Shown: one piece after another, positions 52,863 to 64,000 of the stretch
Position numbering within the stretch: position 1 is the stretch's first letter
Layout of the letters: each line of letters starts with the position of its first letter
DNA from: Umezawaea sp049997955
Lineage (GTDB): Bacteria > Actinomycetota > Actinomycetes > Mycobacteriales > Pseudonocardiaceae
NCBI GenBank assembly: GCA_049997955.1
Contig: JAEBDY010000003.1
Coordinates: 500,016-564,015 of the forward strand
Direction: 5' to 3'
Length of the DNA: 64,000 nt
Position numbers and translations under genes: made by a program
The notes under the pieces: generated by a model
What the model was told of the DNA's origin: nothing
Seen by the model: the letters and a program-made list of their open reading frames with translations, nothing else
Database searches by the model: none

Positions 52863-53791
52863 AGCACCTCCTCTCCACCGAAGGCCTCGACCGCGCGACC
52901 GCCACGTCGATCCTCGACACCGCGGACAACCTCAAGCGCGCGCTGCTCGGCCGGGAGGTCCGCAAGCTCCCCACGCTGCGCGGCCGCACGGTGATCACCC
53001 TGTTCTACGAGAACTCCACGCGCACCAGGGTCTCCTTCGAGATCGCGGGCAAGTGGATGAGCGCGGACGTGATCAACGTGTCCGCGGGCGGGTCGAGCGT
53101 GAGCAAGGGCGAGTCCCTTCGCGACACCGCACTGACCCTGGCCGCCGCCGGCGCGGACTGCGTGATCGTCCGGCACCCCGCTTCCGGTGCGGCGCACCGG
53201 CTCGCGGGCTGGCTCGCCGAGGCGGGCACGTCGGTCGTCAACGCGGGCGACGGGATGCACGAGCACCCGACGCAGGCCCTGCTGGACGCGGCGACGCTGC
53301 GGGAACGGCTCGGCTCGATCGAGGGCCGCCGGATCGCGATCGTCGGCGACGTCCTGCACAGCCGGGTCGTCCGGTCGAACGTGCACCTGCTCTCCACGCT
53401 CGGCGCCGACGTGGTGCTGGTCGCCCCGCCGACGCTCCTGCCGGTCGGGGTGGACAACTGGCCGGTCACCGTCTCGCACGAACTGGACGCGGAACTGCCG
53501 AGCCTGGACGCGGTCATGCTGCTGCGCGTCCAGGCCGAGCGGATGCACGGCGGGTTCTTCCCGTCGGCCCGCGAGTACTCGATCGCCTACGGCCTCAACG
53601 AGAACCGCCTCGGCCTCATGCCCGAGCACGCCGTGGTGCTGCACCCCGGTCCGATGCTCCGCGGGATGGAGATCGCCTCGGCGGTCGCCGACTCCCCGCG
53701 CGCGGCCATCACCGACCAGGTGCGCAACGGCGTCCACCTGCGCATGGCGGTCCTCTACCACTTGCTCGCCCACGAGGAGGAAACGTCGTGA
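52859..53791 (+). CDS. pyrB: Aspartate carbamoyltransferase catalytic subunit
   Basis: The 310-residue product makes carbamoyl-aspartate. The carbamoyl-phosphate site FYENSTRTRVSFE (STRT at 53-56), SKGES, HPTQALLD and the aspartate-loop LLRVQAER are all present. No regulatory PyrI is encoded. It overlaps pyrR and pyrC by four bases each (GTGA). Confidence 0.95.
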   Translation: MKHLLSTEGLDRATATSILDTADNLKRALLGREVRKLPTLRGRTVITLFYENSTRTRVSFEIAGKWMSADVINVSAGGSSVSKGESLRDTALTLAAAGADCVIVRHPASGAAHRLAGWLAEAGTSVVNAGDGMHEHPTQALLDAATLRERLGSIEGRRIAIVGDVLHSRVVRSNVHLLSTLGADVVLVAPPTLLPVGVDNWPVTVSHELDAELPSLDAVMLLRVQAERMHGGFFPSAREYSIAYGLNENRLGLMPEHAVVLHPGPMLRGMEIASAVADSPRAAITDQVRNGVHLRMAVLYHLLAHEEETS

Positions 53792-55098
53792 ATCCCTTGC
53801 TCCTCAAGGGAGTTCGTCCCTACGGCGAGGGTGATCCGACCGACATCCTCATCCGCGACGGCGTGATCGCCGAGATCGGCTCCATCGACGCCGACGACGT
53901 GGAGACCGTCGACGGTGGCGGCGCGGTGCTGCTGCCCGGCTTCGTCGACCTGCACACGCACCTGCGCGAGCCGGGCCGCGAGGACACCGAGACCGTCGCC
54001 ACCGGCTCCCGGGCCGCGGCGCTCGGCGGGTACACCGCCGTGTTCGCCATGGCCAACACCGACCCGGTCGCCGACAACGCGGTGGTCGTGGAGCACGTGT
54101 GGCGCCGCGGCCGCGAGGTCGGCCTGGTCGACGTGCACCCGATCGGCGCGGTCACCGTCGGCCTCAAGGGCGAGAAGCTCGCCGAACTGGGCACCATGGC
54201 CAAGTCCGCCGCGAACGTCCGCGTCTTCTCCGACGACGGCCACTGCGTGCACGACCCGCTGGTCATGCGCCGGGCCCTGGAGTACTCCAAGGCGCTGGAC
54301 GTGGTCATCGCCCAGCACGCCGAGGAGCCGAGGCTGACCGTCGACGCCCAGGCGCACGAGGGCGAGCAGGCGGCCCGGCTGGGCCTCCAGGGCTGGCCCG
54401 CCGCCGCCGAGGAGTCGATCGTGGCGCGGGACTGCCTGCTGGCGCTGCACGCCGGGGCGAGGCTGCACATCTGCCACGTGTCGACCACCGGCACCGCGGA
54501 GATCCTCAAATGGGCCAAGTCCCGCGGCGCCGAGGTTTCGCCTCAGGCAGGCAGGCCGCGGATCTCGGCCGAGGTCACCCCGCACCACCTGCTGCTGACC
54601 GACGACCGGCTGAGCACCTACGACCCGGTCAACAAGGTCAACCCGCCGCTGCGCACGGCCGCGGACGTCCAGGCGCTGCGCCAGGCGCTCGCCGACGGCG
54701 TCATCGACTGCGTCGCGACCGACCACGCCCCGCACGCCGTGCAGGACAAGGACTGCGAGTGGTCCGCGGCCCGCCCCGGCATGCTGGGCCTCCAGACCGC
54801 CCTGTCCGTGGTCGTCGAGGCCATGGTCAAGACCGGCCTGCTGGACTGGCGCGGCGTCGCGCGGGTGATGAGCGAACGGCCCGCCGAGATCGCCGGGCTG
54901 CCCGACCACGGCCGTCCGATCGAGGTGGGCGAGCCCGCCAACCTGGTGCTGGTCGACCCGGACGCCACCTGGACCGTGCGCGGCGCGGAGCTGGCGAGCG
55001 TCGCGGGCAACACCCCGTTCGAGGGCATGGAGCTGCCGGGCGTTGTGACGACCACCCTGCTGCGCGGACGCGTCACGGCGGGGAGGATTCCGGCATGA
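53788..55098 (+). CDS. pyrC: Dihydroorotase (class I)
   Basis: The 436-residue product cyclises carbamoyl-aspartate. Metal ligands: H56/H58 in DLHTHLREPG, a bridging Asp near 148-150 (SDDGHC), HAEE, CHVSTT and ATDHAPH. Before the metal segment AEVTPHH there is an extra stretch of about nine residues (SPQAGRPRI, roughly 251-259) compared with the usual KxxGxxVSAEVTPHH, as recalled from homologues. GTG overlaps pyrB and the stop overlaps the next gene's ATG. Confidence 0.94.
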   Translation: MNPLLLKGVRPYGEGDPTDILIRDGVIAEIGSIDADDVETVDGGGAVLLPGFVDLHTHLREPGREDTETVATGSRAAALGGYTAVFAMANTDPVADNAVVVEHVWRRGREVGLVDVHPIGAVTVGLKGEKLAELGTMAKSAANVRVFSDDGHCVHDPLVMRRALEYSKALDVVIAQHAEEPRLTVDAQAHEGEQAARLGLQGWPAAAEESIVARDCLLALHAGARLHICHVSTTGTAEILKWAKSRGAEVSPQAGRPRISAEVTPHHLLLTDDRLSTYDPVNKVNPPLRTAADVQALRQALADGVIDCVATDHAPHAVQDKDCEWSAARPGMLGLQTALSVVVEAMVKTGLLDWRGVARVMSERPAEIAGLPDHGRPIEVGEPANLVLVDPDATWTVRGAELASVAGNTPFEGMELPGVVTTTLLRGRVTAGRIPA

Positions 55099-55625
55099 CC
55101 AGGGTTCTCCTCTCGCTGGCGGTGCTGGCGTTCTTCGCCCTCTCCCTCTACGGCATGTGGCACGGCTGGCAGCGCCGCGCGCGCCGCCAGGCGGCCGTGC
55201 TCGCCGACTTCCCCGCCGTGCCCGCCGAGACCGGCGCGGTGCTGCTGGAGACGACCGGCCAGTACATCGGCACGACCATCGGCGACAACTGGCAGGACCG
55301 GATCGCCGTCGGCGACATCGGCCACCGCGCCGAGGCCGAGCTGCGGCTGACCGACCAGGGCGTGCTCATCGAGCGCTCCGGGGCGTCGGCGGTCTGGATC
55401 CCCGCGGCGGACATCGAGTCCGCGCGCACCGACCGCGGTCTCGCGGGCAAGGTGATGACGAAGGACGGCCTGCTGGTCGTGCGGTGGCACCTGGGCGAGC
55501 AGCTCGTGGACACCGGCTTCCGCGGCGACGACAAGGACGTTTACGAGGAATGGGTGGCGGCGCTCACCAGCAGCCCCGCCCGAGGCCGCCGGCGGAGCCG
55601 GTCATCAGAGGAGAGTTCGGCGTGA
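55095..55625 (+). CDS. Membrane-anchored PH-like protein of the pyr operon (Rv1382-like)
   Basis: The 176-residue product has a single N-terminal membrane helix (3-22) and a soluble beta-rich domain ending in an Arg/Ser-rich tail; the strand pattern (AELRLTDQGVLIERSG, VWIPAADIESART) resembles a PH fold. Actinobacteria keep it between pyrC and carA. Its role in pyrimidine synthesis is unknown. Both ends overlap neighbours by four bases (ATGA, GTGA). Confidence 0.78.
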   Translation: MTRVLLSLAVLAFFALSLYGMWHGWQRRARRQAAVLADFPAVPAETGAVLLETTGQYIGTTIGDNWQDRIAVGDIGHRAEAELRLTDQGVLIERSGASAVWIPAADIESARTDRGLAGKVMTKDGLLVVRWHLGEQLVDTGFRGDDKDVYEEWVAALTSSPARGRRRSRSSEESSA

Positions 55626-56751
55626 GTTTCGGTTCGGCAAACGCAGCAGCACTGGTCCTCGAAGACGGCCGCGTGTTCCGCGGCGAGTCCTACGGCGCCC
55701 TGGGCGAAAGCCTGGGCGAGGTCGTGTTCTCCACCGGCATGACCGGGTACCAGGAGACGCTGACCGACCCCTCCTACCACCGCCAGATCGTGGTGCAGAC
55801 CGCGCCGCAGATCGGCAACACCGGCTGGAACGACGAGGACGACGAGTCCTCGCGCATCTGGGTCGCGGGCTACGTCGTGCGCGACCCCTCCCGCGTGCCC
55901 TCCAACTGGCGCTCGGTCCGCGGCCTGGACGAGGAGCTGGTCCGCCAGCGCGTCGTGGGCATCGCGGGCGTCGACACCCGGATGCTGACCCGCCACCTGC
56001 GCGAGCAGGGCGCCATGCGCGCGGGCGTGTTCTCCGGCGACGCGCTGGACAGCGACGAGGCGCTCGTGGGCCGCGTGCTGGACAGCCCGCCGATGAAGGG
56101 CTCCGACCTCGCGGGCGACGTCACCACGGCGCAGCCCTACGTCGTCCCCGCGGTCGGCGAACGGCGCTTCCGCGTCGCCGCGCTGGACCTGGGCATCAAG
56201 TCCAACACCCCGCGGATGATGGCGGCGCGCGGCATCGAGGTGCACGTGCTGCCCCTGTCGTCCACTGTGGACGACCTGCTCGCGGTCGAGGCCGACGGCG
56301 TCTTCCTGTCGAACGGGCCGGGCGACCCGGCGACCCAGGCGCACGCGATCTCGCTGACGAGGTCCGTGCTGGAGCGCCGGATCCCGCTGTTCGGCATCTG
56401 CTTCGGCAACCAGATCCTGGGCCGCGCGCTGGGCCGCGACACCTACAAGATGCGCTACGGCCACCGCGGCATCAACATCCCGGTGATCGACGTGCGCACG
56501 GGCAAGGTCGCCATCACCGCGCAGAACCACGGGTTCGCGCTGGAGGGCGAGCCGGGCGAGGAGTTCTCCTCGGACTTCGGCCGCGTCCAGCTGAGCCACT
56601 ACTGCCCGAACGACGACACCATCGAGGGCGTCCGCGCCCTGGAGGCCCCGGCGTTCAGCGTGCAGTACCACCCGGAAGCGGCGGCCGGACCACACGACGC
56701 CGCCCCGCTGTTCGACGAGTTCTGCGATCTCATGAAGAACGAGGCCCGCTA

Positions 56752-56752
<1 letters not shown>
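55622..56752 (+). CDS. carA: Carbamoyl-phosphate synthase small subunit
   Basis: The 376-residue glutaminase subunit has the N-terminal EVVFSTGMTGYQE and the class I amidotransferase triad region with the nucleophile in FGICFGNQ and the His/Glu in QYHPEA. It supplies ammonia to CarB for both pyrimidine and arginine synthesis. GTG is fixed by overlap with the upstream stop, and it shares one base with carB (TAATG). Confidence 0.96.
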
Positions 56753-60086
<3,334 letters not shown>

Positions 60087-60090
<4 letters not shown>

Positions 60091-60902
60091 GCTTCGGGAC
60101 CAGGCTGGCGAAAGCGGTCGCCGAGCGCGGCCCGCTGTGCGTGGGCATCGACCCGCATCCGGGGCTGCTGCGGGAATGGGGCCTCCCGCCGGACGCGGCC
60201 GGGCTGGAGCGGTTCGCGCTCACCTGCGTCGAGGCGTTCGCCGGGCAGGTGTCGCTGGTGAAGCCGCAGTCGGCGTTCTTCGAGGCGCACGGCTCGGCGG
60301 GCGTGGCGGTGCTGGAGCGGGTGGTCGGCGGCCTGCGGGACGCCGACACGCTCGTGCTGGTGGACGCCAAGCGCGGCGACATCGGCTCGACCATGGCCGC
60401 CTACGCGGCCGCGTACCTGACCGAGGGGTCGCCGCTCGCGGGCGACGCGGTCACGGTCTCGCCGTTCCTCGGCTTCGGGTCGCTCGACCCGGCCGTCGAG
60501 GCGGCTCGGGCCCACGGGCGCGGCGTGTTCGTGCTGGCCCGCACCTCCAACCCCGAGGGCGCGGCCGTGCAGCACGCGGTCCTGCCCGACGGGCGCACGG
60601 TGGCGCAGTCGATCGTCGACAGCGCGGCCGGGGCCAACGCGGGCGCCGAGCCGCTCGGCGACGTGGGGCTGGTCATCGGGGCGACGCTGGCGGAACTCGA
60701 CGTCGACGTGTCCGGGCTCAACGGTCCGATCCTGGCGCCCGGCTTCGGCGCGCAGGGCGCCACCGCGGCCGATCTGCGCAGGTTGTTCGGGCCCGAGCTG
60801 CGGGGCGTGCTGCCCTCGTCGTCGCGGGACGTGCTGCGGCACGGCCCCGACGTGGCCTCCCTGCGGGCCGCTGCGCTGCGCGTGCGCGACGAGGTGTCCT
60901 GA
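60087..60902 (+). CDS. pyrF: Orotidine 5'-phosphate decarboxylase (type 2)
   Basis: The 271-residue TIM barrel has the catalytic motif VDAKRGDIGST (K95) and PGFGAQGAT. The longer type 2 form is the one found in actinobacteria and myxobacteria. It makes UMP, the signal read by PyrR. GTG overlaps carB; a terminator follows 18 bases after the stop and closes the operon. No pyrD or pyrE is in the window. Confidence 0.95.
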
Positions 60903-60920
60903 CCCCTCGGAACGGCACAC

Positions 60921-60960
60921 GGGGCCGTCTCGCGGGCGCTCAACGCCCGCGGGGCGGCCC
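60921..60960 (+). terminator. Terminator after pyrF
   Basis: GGGGCCGTCTCGCGGGCG pairs with CGCCCGCGGGGCGGCCC around a CTCAA loop with one small internal mismatch. It starts 18 bases after the pyrF stop. Confidence 0.75.
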
Positions 60961-61114
60961 TGTCCGTTTGCGACACGCTTGTCGAGGTCCGCTCACCTGG
61001 GCAAACGTTCCCTGGTACGGTCCACGCCACCGGCAGCTCGATCGCCCGAGGTGCGCATACCACACAGGTCGTGGCCAATGCGTTACCGGAGGCGGTGACG
61101 GGACCGTCGGTGCG

Positions 61115-61225
61115 AGTTGGTACTACTACCCCTCGCCGCGCACCAACTGATCGCTGTAAAGCTCAACCCCGACTGGGTTGGGGCCGAAGTCGAAAGCAAG
61201 GGTCTTAGCAAAACCCATCGACTTC
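61115..61225 (+). ncRNA. Structured 5' leader of mihF (candidate regulatory RNA)
   Basis: Three consecutive hairpins are visible: AGTTGGT/ACCAACT (61115-61121 with 61142-61148), CAACCC/GGGTTG (61164-61169 with 61175-61180), and GAAGTCGA/TCGACTTC (61186-61193 with 61218-61225) enclosing GGGT/ACCC. They lie 87-197 bases before mihF in unusually AT-containing sequence. No known riboswitch class is recognised. Confidence 0.45.
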
Positions 61226-61311
61226 CGGACCCGCGTTGTACCCAGGCAATTGCGGTCGGTACGGTCGCGGCACAGATCCCTGAATTAAATTCCCACACCA
61301 CGGAGGATATC

Positions 61312-61629
61312 GTGGCCCTTCCCCAGCTTACCGAGGAGCAGCGGGCCGCAGCGCTGGAGAAGGCTGCTGCCGCTCGCCGCGTTCGGGCTGAGCTCAAGGA
61401 GCGCCTCAAGCGTGGCGGCACGAACCTGACCGATGTGCTCAAGGCCGCCGAGAGCGACGAGATCCTGGGCAAGATGAAGGTGTCCGCGTTGCTCGAGGCT
61501 CTTCCGGGCGTCGGCAAGGTTCGCGCGGCGCAGATCATGGAGCGGCTCGAGATCGCTACCAGCCGTCGTCTGCGTGGCCTGGGCGACCGTCAGCGCAAGG
61601 CGCTGCTCGCCGAGTTCAGCAGCGAGTGA
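61312..61629 (+). CDS. mihF: Integration host factor MihF (actinobacterial)
   Basis: The 105-residue nucleoid-associated protein has a long N-terminal helix and a helix-two-turn-helix with LPGVGKVRAAQIMERL (64-79), which binds DNA phosphates. GTG 61312 has CGGAGG at a good distance; upstream in-frame codons would translate the structured leader. It overlaps gmk (GTGA). A long leader suggests post-transcriptional or growth-phase control. Confidence 0.93.
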   Translation: MALPQLTEEQRAAALEKAAAARRVRAELKERLKRGGTNLTDVLKAAESDEILGKMKVSALLEALPGVGKVRAAQIMERLEIATSRRLRGLGDRQRKALLAEFSSE

Positions 61630-62234
61630 GTAGTGGCACCGAGGCGGGGTCGGGCTCATCTGCCCGGCCCCGCCTCACCGTACTTTCCGGTCCGTCCGGG
61701 GTGGGCAAGTCCAGCGTGCTGGCCGAGCTGCGCCGCCAGGGACCGGTGGACGTGCACTTCAGCGTCTCGGTGACCACCAGGAAGCCGAGGCCGGGCGAGG
61801 TCGACGGGCAGCACTACCACTTCGTCGACCGCGTCGAGTTCGACCGGATGGTCACCGCGGGCGAGTTCCTCGAACACGCCGAGTACGCGGGCAACTGCTA
61901 CGGCACCCCCAAGGCGCCCGTGGAGCAGGCCCTGGAGTCCGGACTGCCGTCCCTGCTGGAGATCGAACTGCAGGGTGCGCGCCAGGTCAGGGCCGCTATG
62001 CCGGAAGCCCAGCTGGTCATGCTGGCGCCCCCCTCGTGGGAGCACCTGGTGGCCCGGCTGGTCGGCCGGGGGACCGAGGACCCGGCCGTGATCGAGCGCA
62101 GGCTGGAGGTCGCCAGGGAAGAGATGGCGGCCGAAAAGGAGTTCGACGAGGTCGTCGTGAACGCCGATGTGCGCTCCGCGGCCCGCGACTTGCTAAACTT
62201 GGTGGTCGGCCCGCAGCCCGAGGTCCTTTCCTGA
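61626..62234 (+). CDS. gmk: Guanylate kinase
   Basis: The 202-residue product has P-loop GPSGVGKS (22-29), SVSVTTRKPRPGEVDGQHYHFV for GMP binding and the lid region with ERRLEVAREEM. It phosphorylates GMP to GDP. GTG is fixed by overlap with mihF. The mihF-gmk-rpoZ-coaBC order is conserved in actinobacteria. Confidence 0.95.
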   Translation: MSSGTEAGSGSSARPRLTVLSGPSGVGKSSVLAELRRQGPVDVHFSVSVTTRKPRPGEVDGQHYHFVDRVEFDRMVTAGEFLEHAEYAGNCYGTPKAPVEQALESGLPSLLEIELQGARQVRAAMPEAQLVMLAPPSWEHLVARLVGRGTEDPAVIERRLEVAREEMAAEKEFDEVVVNADVRSAARDLLNLVVGPQPEVLS

Positions 62235-62302
62235 TCTTGGACGGCACCTTGAGTGGCGCGGGACGACCCAGCCCGACACACAAACCGCAGGAGCGTTGAC
62301 GA

Positions 62303-62581
62303 GTGACCACGCACACCGAGCTGGGCCAGCTGACGGGTTCGCCAGAGGGCATCACCAACCCGCCCATCGACGACCTGCTCGAGCAGGTCAGCTCGAAGTA
62401 CGCGCTGGTGATCTACGCCGCGAAGCGCGCACGCCAGATCAACGACTACTACGCCCAGCTGGGCGAGGGCCTGCTCGAGTACGTCGGCCCGCTCGTCGAG
62501 CCGGGCCCGCGCGAGAAGCCGCTCTCCATCGCGCTGCGGGAGATCCACGCCGGTCTCCTCGAGCACACCGAGGGCGAGTGA
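62303..62581 (+). CDS. rpoZ: RNA polymerase omega subunit
   Basis: The 92-residue product has PPIDDLLEQVSSKYALVIYAAKRARQIN, the conserved omega core that clamps the beta-prime C-terminus. GTG 62303 follows AGGAG. It lies 68 bases after gmk and overlaps coaBC by four bases (GTGA). Confidence 0.95.
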   Translation: MTTHTELGQLTGSPEGITNPPIDDLLEQVSSKYALVIYAAKRARQINDYYAQLGEGLLEYVGPLVEPGPREKPLSIALREIHAGLLEHTEGE

Positions 62582-63822
62582 CGACCCAGCTCCACCCGGA
62601 TGCCCCTGTTCGTCCCCGAGTAGTTCTCGGGGTCGGCGGGGGCATTGCCGCGTACAAGGCTTGCGAGGTCCTGCGGAGGCTGACCGAGTCGGGCCACTCC
62701 GTCCGGGTCGTGCCCACCGACGGCGCGCTCAAGTTCGTCGGCGCGGCCACCTTCGAAGCCCTCTCCGGCCAGCCCGTGCACACCGGCGTCTTCGAGGACG
62801 TGCCCGAGGTCCCGCACGTGCGGCTCGGCCAGACCGCCGACCTGGTGGTCGTGGCGCCCGCGACGGCGAACCTGATCGCCAAGGCGGCGGGCGGCCTCGC
62901 GGACGACCTGCTGACGAACACGCTGCTCACGGCCCGCTGCCCGGTGCTGCTGGTCCCGGCGATGCACACCGAGATGTGGGAGCACCCCGCCACGCGGGCG
63001 AACGTCGCGCTGCTCCGGTCGCGCGGCGTGGTGGTCGCCGAGCCCGCCAGCGGCAGGCTGACCGGCAAGGACACCGGCAAGGGCAGGCTGCCGGACCCGT
63101 CCGAGATCGTGGAGCTGGCGAAGCTCCTGCTCGCGCGGGCCGACGCCCTGCCCCGTGACCTCGAAGGCCTGCACGTCGCCGTGTCGGCGGGCGGCACCCG
63201 TGAACCGCTCGACCCGGTCCGCTTCCTGGGCAACCGCTCCTCCGGCAGGCAGGGGTACGCCTTGGCCAGGGTCGCCGCCCAGCGCGGCGCGAGGGTGACG
63301 CTGGTCTCGGCGCACACGGCCGACCTCGTCGCCCCCGCCGGGGTGGACGTGGTCGGGGTCGGCACCGCCGAGGAGTTGCGGGTCGCCATGCACGAGGTCG
63401 CGCGGACAGCGGACGTGCTGGTCATGGCCGCCGCCGTCGCGGACTTCCGGCCGGTCTCCCTGGTCGGCCACAAGATCAAGAAGACCGACCGCGACCCCGA
63501 CCCGATCGCGCTCACCCGCAACGCGGACATCCTCGCCGAGCTGGTCGAGCGCCGCCGTCCCGGCCAGGTCGTCGTGGGTTTCGCCGCCGAGACCGGCGAC
63601 GAGGGCGCCGACGTGCTCGACCACGGCCGCGCCAAGCTCAAGCGCAAGGGCTGCGACCTGCTGGTCGTGAACGCGGTCGGCGACGGCAAGGCCTTCGAGG
63701 TCGAGGACAACGCCGGGTGGCTGCTGTCGGCAGACGGGTCCGAGCGGCCTATCCCACACGGCTCGAAAGCGCAACTCAGTGCCGTTCTGTGGGATGCCGT
63801 CCGAGTGCTCGCCGAACCTTGA
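62578..63822 (+). CDS. coaBC: Bifunctional phosphopantothenoylcysteine decarboxylase / synthetase
   Basis: The 414-residue product has the flavin CoaC domain (1-180: GVGGGIAAYKACEVL, catalytic His in VPHVRLGQ, and PAMHTEMW in place of the common PAMNxxMW) and the CTP-dependent CoaB domain (SAGGTREPLDPVRFLGNRSSGRQG). It makes 4'-phosphopantetheine for CoA. This links to the PptT/PptH pair at the other end of the window, though only metabolically. Confidence 0.94.
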   Translation: MTTQLHPDAPVRPRVVLGVGGGIAAYKACEVLRRLTESGHSVRVVPTDGALKFVGAATFEALSGQPVHTGVFEDVPEVPHVRLGQTADLVVVAPATANLIAKAAGGLADDLLTNTLLTARCPVLLVPAMHTEMWEHPATRANVALLRSRGVVVAEPASGRLTGKDTGKGRLPDPSEIVELAKLLLARADALPRDLEGLHVAVSAGGTREPLDPVRFLGNRSSGRQGYALARVAAQRGARVTLVSAHTADLVAPAGVDVVGVGTAEELRVAMHEVARTADVLVMAAAVADFRPVSLVGHKIKKTDRDPDPIALTRNADILAELVERRRPGQVVVGFAAETGDEGADVLDHGRAKLKRKGCDLLVVNAVGDGKAFEVEDNAGWLLSADGSERPIPHGSKAQLSAVLWDAVRVLAEP

Positions 63823-63849
63823 CACGGTCGTGCGCGAACGCTCGATAAG
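63819..63849 (+). promoter_or_regulatory. Candidate metK promoter
   Basis: TTGACA (63819-63824) overlaps the coaBC stop and is followed 18 bases later by CGATAA (63843-63848), about 45 bases before the metK start. No SAM riboswitch structure is visible in the 72-base gap. Confidence 0.45.
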
Positions 63850-63894
63850 CTCGACACCGTCCCAGCGCAGATATCGAAGGTTTGAGGTAGCGCC

Positions 63895-64000
63895 GTGAGC
63901 CAGCACGCCAGCAGGCTGTTCACCAGTGAGTCCGTCACCGAGGGACACCCGGACAAGATCTGCGACGCGATCAGCGACTCGATCCTGGACGCCCTGCTGA
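63895..64000 (+). CDS. metK: S-adenosylmethionine synthetase (5' part only)
   Basis: Thirty-five N-terminal codons are visible before the window ends. RLFTSESVTEGHPDKICDAISDSILD is the highly conserved start of MetK with the His and Asp of the ATP site. GTG 63895 is preceded by GAGGTAG. The position after coaBC agrees with actinobacterial order. Confidence 0.93.
   Translation, partial: MSQHASRLFTSESVTEGHPDKICDAISDSILDALL

Larger units (their letters stand above)
60903..61311. other. Intergenic region: pyr terminator and mihF leader
   Basis: The 409 bases contain the terminator at 60921-60960 and the structured, less GC-rich leader at 61115-61225 described separately. No credible gene lies between; frames open on either strand have shadow-like composition. 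Confidence 0.6.

Noticed and set aside
63823..63894. SAM riboswitch upstream of metK
   Set aside because: The gap is 72 bases with no pseudoknot or multi-stem structure visible.

Overview
The window is high-GC actinobacterial chromosome with many GTG starts and dense 4-base ATGA/GTGA gene overlaps. The gene order (rarA, alaS, ruvX, mltG, aroE, prepilin peptidase, aroC-K-B-Q, pepQ, efp, nusB, bldD, pyrR-B-C, carA-B, pyrF, mihF, gmk, rpoZ, coaBC, metK) matches the core chromosome of mycobacteria and Pseudonocardiales. A BldD with an intact c-di-GMP motif, a DasR with its palindromic site, a cobalt/nickel ECF transporter and AfsR-like and NACHT proteins point to a sporulating or filamentous Pseudonocardiales member such as the Saccharothrix/Actinosynnema/Lentzea group. 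The genus is an inference. I saw no rRNA, tRNA, CRISPR array or intact insertion sequence.

Layout. 1-27.5 kb is the accessory half: the end of a DUF4394 protein; a GCS2 ligase; a PptT/PptH-like pair that loads and unloads phosphopantetheine; a truncated transposase-derived gene beside a long palindrome; a four-gene LytTR regulator / small membrane protein / SSS symporter / LytS-type kinase operon; a decayed AfsR-type regulator; a Ski2-like helicase; a membrane NACHT NTPase followed by two unknown coupled genes; a cobalt/nickel uptake operon with fused CbiQ-CbiO; and a six-gene operon (alpha-oxoamine synthase, CitE, MaoC, ornithine-cyclodeaminase-like protein, MFS exporter, Tat-exported M20 peptidase) that looks like a compact, possibly undescribed small-molecule pathway.

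27.9-37.4 kb starts the conserved core: rarA, a methyltransferase, two acetyltransferases, then DUF948 protein-alaS-ruvX-mltG-aroE. 37.5-40.8 kb is a GlcNAc/glucose PTS island (ptsH, IIC, dasR, then divergent IIB-IIA) around one DasR site, bounded on both sides by strong hairpin terminators. 40.9-51.5 kb holds the shikimate genes, interrupted by a winged-helix protein with a pentapeptide-repeat insert and by a short decayed patch, then pepQ, efp and nusB.

51.5-64 kb holds bldD and, divergent from it, a PyrR-controlled pyrimidine operon (pyrR-pyrB-pyrC-membrane protein-carA-carB-pyrF). After a terminator and a long structured leader come mihF-gmk-rpoZ-coaBC and the start of metK.

The most rewarding places for follow-up are the 21.2-27.6 kb operon, the NACHT-adjacent unknown pair at 16.6-17.6 kb, the repeat-bearing winged-helix protein inside the aro cluster, the transposase-derived gene with its palindrome, and the mihF leader.
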